Both the position numbers and the translations under genes were made by a program. 64,000 nucleotides of DNA from Bacteroidota bacterium (lineage in GTDB: Bacteria; Bacteroidota; Bacteroidia; AKYH767-A; OLB10): NCBI GenBank assembly GCA_016714535.1, contig JADKDR010000004.1, positions 62,001-126,000 of the forward strand, written 5' to 3'. Numbering within the stretch: the stretch's first letter is position 1; each line of letters begins with the position of its first letter. The notes under the pieces are model-generated. The model was not told the DNA's origin. It did no database searches and saw only the letters and a program-made list of their open reading frames with translations. Below are positions 58,377 through 64,000 of the stretch, in pieces.

Positions 58377-58719
58377 TTATATTTATCTAAGTTGGTATCG
58401 AGGGGCTGAGGGCGTTACAACACAGATGCATTAATCTGGCCTAACACTCGAAAAGATTAAAAAAGACCCATTCATCAAATCAAATTAGCGCAACTATTGC
58501 AAACAAGTTTTGATGTTATCAGAAATTGAAATTGATGAATTAAGGCTTTTGTTAACGTGTGTAATTAAGAAAAAATAATTGACATGGCAATTTTTTTTCA
58601 ATGAAAAATAATGACAATCAGCCAAAAGCATTGTTCATTATTTTTTTTACGGGAATGTAAATGAAAATTGTTATTAGAATCATTCTTGTATTTCAATAAA
58701 AATGAAATTCAAATTTTAA
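58377..58719. other. Divergent intergenic region between the giant adhesin and pyrH
   Basis: About 340 bp, A+T-rich. It should hold the promoter of the giant gene, but I find no full TTTG-N19-TAnnTTTG match. The apparent pyrH upstream extension to 58668 is not coding: the family start is at 58755. Confidence 0.5.
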
Positions 58720-58727
58720 TACCTTTG
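58720..58727 (+). promoter_or_regulatory. -7 element of pyrH (TACCTTTG)
   Basis: TACCTTTG matches TAnnTTTG, 27 bp before the pyrH ATG. The -33 region is unclear. Confidence 0.45.
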
Positions 58728-58754
58728 TGCTCATACTCTTTCCCCTTAAACAAT

Positions 58755-59462
58755 ATGAAATATAAACGTCTACTACTAAAACTTAGCGGAGAAGCCCTAA
58801 TGGGTGCTAAGCAATTTGGAATTGATAATAATCGATTGCAACAATATGCTCAAGATATAAAACGCATAGTAGATTCGGGAGTGCAAGTAGCCATTGTAAT
58901 AGGAGGAGGAAACATATTCAGAGGGTTACAAGCCTCCGAAGGAGGCATGGACCGGGTGCAGGGAGATTACATGGGTATGCTAGCCACAGTTATAAATAGC
59001 ATGGCCTTGCAAAGTGCCCTTGAACAAAATGGAATTAATACCAGATTACAATCAGCTATTAAGATGGAGGCAATATGCGAACCGTTTATACGAAGACGTG
59101 CGGTAAGGCATCTGGAAAAAGGCAGGGTCGTAATTTTTGGTGCCGGCACTGGGAATCCCTATTTTACAACTGATACAGCAGCATCGTTACGTGCAATAGA
59201 AATAGAGGCCGATGTTATATTGAAAGGCACACGTGTTGATGGAATTTATACCGCTGACCCTGAAAAAGATTCGAGTGCAACGAAATTTGAGACACTCAAA
59301 TTTAAAGAAGTATATGATCGCAACCTTAAGGTTATGGACATGACCGCTTTTACCTTATGCGAAGAAAATAAATTACCCATCATTGTTTTTGATATGAATA
59401 AAGCTGGAAATCTTTTCGCTTTGGTAATGGGAGAAAAAGTGGGCACCTTGGTAGAGGTGTAA
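58755..59462 (+). CDS. pyrH: UMP kinase
   Basis: 235 aa from the ATG at 58755, chosen because 'MKYKRLLLKLSGEALMG' is the conserved start; the upstream extension is not conserved. Other family motifs are 'VAIVIGGGNIFRG', 'GDYMGMLATVINSMALQ' and 'TDTAASLRAIEIEADVILKG'. It phosphorylates UMP to UDP in the cytosol in pyrimidine nucleotide synthesis. Confidence 0.96.
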   Translation: MKYKRLLLKLSGEALMGAKQFGIDNNRLQQYAQDIKRIVDSGVQVAIVIGGGNIFRGLQASEGGMDRVQGDYMGMLATVINSMALQSALEQNGINTRLQSAIKMEAICEPFIRRRAVRHLEKGRVVIFGAGTGNPYFTTDTAASLRAIEIEADVILKGTRVDGIYTADPEKDSSATKFETLKFKEVYDRNLKVMDMTAFTLCEENKLPIIVFDMNKAGNLFALVMGEKVGTLVEV

Positions 59463-59617
59463 GACATAACCATTATATCCACCATATTTATTTTACACAG
59501 AATATTCTGGCATTTGTAGTTAATTATTGATTATTCAAGCAACACAAGCAATGTTTGAATGCGTCTTTTTTTTCTAATATTGCAAAACACAATTTTCAAA
59601 CACCAAACTTAAAATTT

Positions 59618-61307
59618 ATGGAGAGAAAAAATCCTGTACCAAGCGACATCGACATAGCACAAGCTGCACCAATAATGCATATTAAAGAAATAGCAGCAAA
59701 ACTAAATATCAATAATGATGATTTACAATATTATGGTAAACACAAAGCCAAGCTTCCTCTCGAATTAATAAATGAAGAAAAAATTGCCAAGAGCAAACTC
59801 ATACTGGTATCGGCCATTAACCCAACACCGGCAGGCGAAGGCAAAACCACTGTAAGCATAGGACTTAATGAAGGGCTTAATGCTATTGGCAAAAAGGCCA
59901 TGGTGGTTTTGCGCGAACCATCGCTAAGGTCCGGTGTTTGGCATTAAAGGTGGTGCAGCCGGAGGAGGCTACTCGCAGGTTATACCTATGGAGGATATTA
60001 ACCTGCACTTTACCGGAGACTTTAGTGCAGTAGAAAAAGCAAACAATTTACTGTCTGCTTTAATTGATAATAATTTGCAAAGCAAATCGCGCACACTTGG
60101 TATAGACCCACGAACAATAGTTTGGAAGCGGGTTATAGACATGAATGACCGTGCGCTACGCAATATTGTAATTGGACTTGGTGGCACTGCAAACGGGATA
60201 CCACGCGAAGATGGATTTAATATCACTGCTGCCAGCGAAGTAATGGCGATACTATGCATGAGCAAAAATATTGATGATTTAAAACAGCGCCTTGGAAATA
60301 TTTTTATCGGATTTACCTTTGATAAGAAACCCATATTTGCCCGCGACCTCAATGCACAAGGGGCAATGGCACTGCTGCTAAAAGATGCGATTAAGCCAAA
60401 TTTGGTGCAAACGCTTGAGGGTAATCCTGCAATCATACACGGTGGTCCTTTTGCAAATATTGCTCAAGGCACTAACACTATACTTGCAACTAAAATGGGG
60501 TTGTCGCTTGCCGACTATGTAGTAACCGAGGCAGGCTTTGGTGCCGATTTGGGTGCCGAAAAGTTTTTAAATATAAAATGTCAGGCTTCGGGATTGAAAC
60601 CTCATGCCATGGTTTTGGTGGCCACCATACGTGCATTGCGACATCATGGTGGTGCCAAAAAAGAAGCATACAATACGCCTTCGATAGAACGCGTAAAACT
60701 TGGTTTCGAGAATCTTGAAAAGCACATAGAAAATTGCAAGAAGTATAATTTAACACCGGTAGTAGCCATCAACAACTTTGCTAATGACAGCGAAGAAGAA
60801 ATAAACTTTGTTGTTGAATCTTGTAAGGTCCTTGGGGTACACGCAATAGTAAGCAAAGGCTTTGCTTTGGGTGGCGATGGCACACAGGAACTTGCTAAAG
60901 CCGTAGTGGAGGTGATAGAAAAAGGCACTAACACCTTTAAGCCCTTGTATAGCTGGGAATTGAGTATCGAAGAAAAAATAAAAACTATTGCCACCGAAAT
61001 ATATGGTGCCGATGGTGTTGAATACTCAAGTGCCGCGAGGACACAACTCAAAACTATTAAAGAGCTTGGCTTTGACAACTTCCCGGTTTGTATGGCAAAA
61101 ACACAAAAATCGTTTAGCGACAATGAAACCAAAATAGGCCGCCCTCGCAACTTTATTATTAATGTACGCGAATTTGAGTTTGCTGCAGGCGCAGGTTTTA
61201 TCATTCCTATTTTGGGAGAAATGATGCGCATGCCCGGATTGCCTGCTATACCAGCATCTGAGAATATGGATATTCTTAGCGATGGAAGGATAACGGGGTT
61301 GTCGTAA
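59618..61307 (+). CDS. fhs: Formate--tetrahydrofolate ligase (one frameshift)
   Basis: Starts 'MERKNPVPSDIDIAQAA' at 59618. Contains the ATP-binding 'PTPAGEGKTTVSIGL', then 'FGIKGGAAGGGYSQVIPMED' and 'NLHFTGDF', and near the C-terminus 'PILGEMMRMPGLP'. The frame breaks at 59925-59927, where CTAAGG has one extra A. Removing it gives 'EPSLGPVFGIKGG', the family sequence, and a 562-aa product of normal length. The enzyme makes 10-formyl-THF from formate, ATP and THF. The indel is very likely a sequence error, because both sides are fully conserved. Confidence 0.92.
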
Positions 61308-61571
61308 TCTCATAACGTTAAGCAATAATTCATTTTGATTTTATAAGGTAAATTGTTTCTTTAATCTCTTGAGCCTTTTGAGCTCCTTATTCTTTGATTT
61401 TAGTTGTTCCTCAGGACTGCATTACCTTGCAAAAGTTTTTCAATTTTATCATTCCTTTCTTTTGATAATTTCAAGAAAGTTTCAAAGTCAATTCCATTTT
61501 GATATGATACTTCTTGCACATCATTATTGTTATTATTGATTACACTAATAACAGGACTTTCGGCATAGTGC
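61308..61571. other. Gap before the IS remnant, with a possible gene fragment
   Basis: A minus-strand reading frame (61585-61400, 61 aa: 'YAESPVISVINNNNN', 'FETFLKLSKERNDKIEKLL') starts inside the left edge of the IS remnant and ends here. It looks like the tail of a disrupted minus-strand gene, with a C-terminal charged helix as in some XRE-type regulators, but I cannot identify it. Confidence 0.35.
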
Positions 61572-61826
61572 AAAAGCTGAATCACAAATTATCGGAATCC
61601 TGAAAGAGCAGGAACAAGGATTAAAAGTAACGGAGATATGTCGAAAGCACAACATAGCTGATCAGACATTTTACATTTGGAAGAAACGCTATGGCGGAAT
61701 GCAAGTAGACGAGCTCAAGCGATTAAAGGATTTGGAATACGAAAATGCGCGGTTAAAAAAAAATGTATGCCAACTTGAGTTTGGAGAGCATGACGCAGTG
61801 AAAGACTTGCTCGAAAAAAGTTTTAA
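61572..61826 (+). pseudogene. IS3-family transposase OrfA remnant
   Basis: Helix-turn-helix part 'LKVTEICRKHNIADQTFYIW' followed by 'KKRYGGMQVDELKRLKDLE' and a leucine-zipper-like end. There is no start codon. An extra A in the A-run at about 61755-61763, two extra bases near 61796 and one A missing at about 61818 disturb the end. After correction it ends at the TAA 61824-61826. Confidence 0.75.
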
Positions 61827-61829
61827 CGC

Positions 61830-62634
61830 CTGCCTGCAAAAGAGCAATGCTTATCTTACCGCATTGAAGAAAGACAATTAAGCCGCACGCAGGCGTGCAA
61901 AATTTTAAAGTGCTCACGCAACAGCAAGTACTATCGCAAGCTGATGCCAGACAAAGATGAAGAGCTAAAACAAGTCATAGAACAAACCATTGGCTTCAGC
62001 AGAAAAGGAAGAATGAAAGTCATCCGGTTAATTCAAAAACAACAGCCAGCAATAGGCAGCAGTCGCATACGCAGAGTGTATGAGCGATATGGATTTGCAT
62101 TAACCAAAAATTAAAACGTAGAGTAAAAAGACAACCCAAAGAATCCGATTGCAGTACCACTGGCACGTAACATAGAGTGGGTATGGATTTTATGAGCGAT
62201 GCCTTAATTGATGGAAGAAGAATACGCACATTGAATATTGTAGAGCAATATAACCGCGAATGCTTAGCATCCGTGTAGCACACAGCATCACAGCAAAGAG
62301 TGTTATTGAGTTTTTAGAACAACGCATTGAAATAGACGGAAAGCCAATAAGTATCCGCCCTGACAACGGACCTGAATTCACCTCGAAAGCATTTCAGCTT
62401 TGGTTGCATAACAAAAAAATAAATTGGAGTAAAATTGAAAAAGGAGCACCACAACAAAATGCCATTGTTGAACGGTTCAATCGCACCTATCGTGAAGATA
62501 TATTGGATGCATACTTATTTAAAAACATTAAACATGCACAGGAAATAACAAATAACTGGATTGAAGAATATAATACCAAGCGCCCGCATCAATCATTAAA
62601 TCAACTAACACCACATGAATTTGCCGCAGCATAA
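61830..62634 (+). pseudogene. IS3-family transposase OrfB (DDE integrase) remnant
   Basis: Open pieces read 'LPAKEQCLSYRIEERQLSRT', 'GSSRIRRVYERYGFALTK', 'MDFMSDALIDGRRIRTLNIV', 'IRPDNGPEFTSKAFQLW' and 'NAIVERFNRTYREDILDAYL'. They carry the three catalytic residues (D in MDFMSD, D in PDNGPEF, E in VERFNRT). Breaks lie near 62115, 62140, 62178 and 62268. It ends 'NQLTPHEFAAA' at 62632. Confidence 0.75.
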
Positions 62635-62682
62635 GGTTTTTTTTAGGCATGGAGCCTCAAGAATATCAACTTCTTACAGGCA

Positions 62683-62716
62683 ACAAAAAAAACGGACGCA
62701 AATTGATGCGTCCGTT
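62683..62716 (-). terminator. Strong intrinsic terminator on the minus strand
   Basis: A perfect 10-bp stem AACGGACGCA / TGCGTCCGTT with a 6-base loop; on the minus strand it is followed by eight T (A-run 62685-62692). No annotated minus-strand gene ends nearby (htpG ends 830 bp away). It may terminate the candidate RNA just upstream. Confidence 0.75.
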
Positions 62717-62796
62717 AGGGCACGATATTCCATCGGCATGAACTTATCCCTGGCAGGTTGCTCCTCAGCAGAGCCTGATTCCGTTTCAGTTCATGT
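62685..62796 (-). ncRNA. Candidate structured RNA ending in the terminator (unassigned)
   Basis: On the minus strand, upstream of the terminator, several complementary stretches occur within about 80 nt. They are an 8-bp pairing between 62788-62795 and 62737-62744, CAGG/CCTG within that loop (62774-62777 with 62754-62757), a hairpin CGAT-N5-ATCG (62723-62735), and AGGG/CCCT (62748-62751 with 62717-62720), which would cross the 8-bp helix as a pseudoknot. Together they look like a folded RNA or leader. I could not match it to any known class. It is unsupported by comparison, so the call is tentative. Confidence 0.3.
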
Positions 62797-62860
62797 TTGC
62801 AATTTTCAATCTCAAAAACTATATTTACAAACTGCTAAATTTTCCAGCCACATTCATAAC

Positions 62861-63454
62861 CTATACACGGGTCAAAAACAACTTTATATAACCTGAATCC
62901 GGGAGTTTCTTATTCACTAAACCGATTACTTAAAAATAAAAGCTATAATGTAGGTGCTGAAATATTACTAAAAAACAAAAAAGTAATCATTCCGTTTAGA
63001 TATTTTTCACAATTTCAAATTTAACTATCCCATTAGAACAATTGATGAGCCCGAGTTAGAACTAAATATTTTCAGGCAAGCAAAGATTTATAATTACAAA
63101 AATTTATTTGTAAACTTAGATTTCGGATTGGGAGCCTGTCTAAAGCTCAACGATTTGTTCATTTCAGATAGGAGTATTAGTGGGTTTTCAAATTACGAAA
63201 ATACTATCTACCGATATTACCTGGAAGAATATCATAATCACGCTATTTCTCCCAACCTATTAACTAGATTGTCAATTGGTCATAGTTTTTCAAAATTCAA
63301 AATGTCTTTAGGAATTTACTTTGCATATGCACCCTTAATGCCTTTAAATTTTCATGTAGCTACATTAGATGTAAAAAAATTGCAAACACCATTTTATTAT
63401 TATGTAGTTTACAATTCAAATACTATACAGGGGAATTTAAATTTTCTATTTTAA
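62861..63454 (+). pseudogene. Remnant of a predicted beta-barrel/outer-membrane protein
   Basis: A reading frame without a start codon runs 'LYNLNPGVSYSLNRLL', 'YNVGAEILLKNKKVIIPFRY', then shifts frame near 63004-63016 (a T-rich run) and continues 'FVNLDFGLGACLKLND' and 'SPNLLTRLSIGHSFSKFKMS' to a stop at 63454. Alternating hydrophobic/aromatic strands ('GLGACLKL', 'SLGIYFAYAP') fit a barrel protein. The N-terminus and signal peptide are missing next to the IS remnant, so this is probably a truncated gene. Confidence 0.5.
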
Positions 63455-63543
63455 TAATAGAATAACGCATTAAAGCAGTTTGGCTTAATTATAAAATACC
63501 TATATCAAATTTACACCTGTACAAAAAGTACTTAGCTAAATTA

Positions 63544-64000
63544 TTACTTGCTCTTTAACATCTCCAAATTTCGTTGCACAAATGCTGTAAGATCTTCCCC
63601 TTTTAGAAGTCCATTTTGCAACAATGCCAAATCTATTACGTGCTTCATTACTTGCTCTTGATTAATAGCATCCGTATCAACTATAATTTTTGATACCAAT
63701 GGATGATTTTCATTAAGTATCAAATTATAATTTTCGGGCATCACTCCCATCCAATCATAACCTCCGCCCATTTTGCTCATGTCTTTCATTCTTCGCATAA
63801 ATTCGCTTTGCGTTATATATACCGGGGCATCAGTTGGAGACATGGGTTCTATTTGAACTTGATATTTTTCTTTCACAACAATTTTTTCTGCCAACTCCTT
63901 CAACATTTTTTCTTGATCAGCATTTAATGCTGATGCCGGTTTCTCTGTCTTCTTTATTAAGTTGTCTATCACATCCGAATCAATACGTACAAATTGTACG
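63544..64000 (-). CDS. htpG: Chaperone HtpG (Hsp90), C-terminal part (partial)
   Basis: The last 151 codons of an Hsp90-family gene that continues past the right edge. The apparent start at 63972 is internal: the frame is open to 64000 ('VQFVRIDSDVIDNLIKK'). Recognised parts include 'RRMKDMSKMGGGYDW', 'NLILNENHPLVSKI' and 'LALLQNGLLKGEDLTAFVQR', typical of the Bacteroidota HtpG C-terminal dimerisation domain. HtpG is an ATP-dependent cytosolic chaperone. Confidence 0.92.
   Translation of the reverse strand, partial: VQFVRIDSDVIDNLIKKTEKPASALNADQEKMLKELAEKIVVKEKYQVQIEPMSPTDAPVYITQSEFMRRMKDMSKMGGGYDWMGVMPENYNLILNENHPLVSKIIVDTDAINQEQVMKHVIDLALLQNGLLKGEDLTAFVQRNLEMLKSK

Larger units (their letters stand above)
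61572..62634 (+). mobile_element. Decayed, left-truncated IS3-family element
   Basis: OrfA and OrfB of an IS3-type transposase are both recognisable but frameshifted. The OrfA start codon and left end are missing: coding similarity begins abruptly at about 61572 ('ESQIIGILKEQEQGLKV'). No terminal inverted repeats or target duplication could be seen. At least seven indels fall within about 1.06 kb. Confidence 0.75.

Noticed and set aside
58668..58754. Extended N-terminus of pyrH
   Set aside because: The family start 'MKYKRLLLKLSG' at 58755 and the -7 element at 58720 show that the upstream 29 codons are not translated.
61400..61585. 61-aa minus-strand ORF as an intact small gene
   Set aside because: Its start lies within the truncated IS edge and it has no own start signal; it is probably a gene fragment.

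Overview
The window comes from a member of the Bacteroidota, most likely a Chitinophagales/Sphingobacteriales-like lineage. The evidence is type IX secretion (T9SS) C-terminal sorting domains on most exported proteins, an A+T-rich background, Bacteroidota-type promoters (TTTG-N19-TAnnTTTG), no clear Shine-Dalgarno sites, and an atpB-E-F-H-A operon whose AtpB has a long exported N-terminal extension. About two thirds of the sequence encodes large repetitive cell-surface proteins. The rest is housekeeping.

Layout. 0-9 kb: end of a T9SS cargo gene; a repeat-built, tail-fibre-like surface protein made of 309-bp tandem repeats; a CotH-kinase-like protein; a tail-fibre/S74-chaperone-like protein; a MORN-repeat (YwqK-like) protein. 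9-15 kb: a GT9 glycosyltransferase divergent from tatD, rlmN, an AraC regulator and a secreted serine hydrolase. 15.4-20.2 kb: a small haem-binding-like lipoprotein and the F1Fo operon, read leftwards and ending at a terminator after atpA, with no atpG. 20.5-27.2 kb: three tandem paralogous propeller/PKD proteins. 27.3-29.4 kb: two overlapping multi-pass membrane proteins. 29.5-33.5 kb: a TolC-like protein, an RND/MacA-type adaptor and thiL. 33.6 kb: tRNA-Leu(CAG). 33.7-42.9 kb: two paralogous choice-of-anchor-L/Ig-repeat adhesins with type B sorting domains. 43.2-58.4 kb: one giant gene of about 5,065 codons with about 38 SprB-like repeats. 58.7-61.3 kb: pyrH and fhs. 61.4-63.5 kb: a decayed IS3-family element, a possible structured RNA with terminator, and a barrel-protein remnant. 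63.5-64 kb: the 3' end of htpG.

A theme across the window is single-base indels, mostly in homopolymers. They split at least seven genes, including conserved ones (fhs, tatD). Each of the isolated breaks restores a full-length product of the expected size when one base is added or removed. I therefore annotate whole genes across the breaks and treat most breaks as likely sequencing or assembly errors. Two zones have a much higher density: 43.6-48.2 kb in the giant adhesin, and the IS element.

Functionally the surface proteins look like a T9SS-exported adhesin set: stalks of Ig or SprB modules, PKD modules, propellers and fibre-like trimers, each with an N-terminal signal peptide and a C-terminal sorting domain. 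No T9SS machinery gene and no PorP/SprF partner gene is present in the window.
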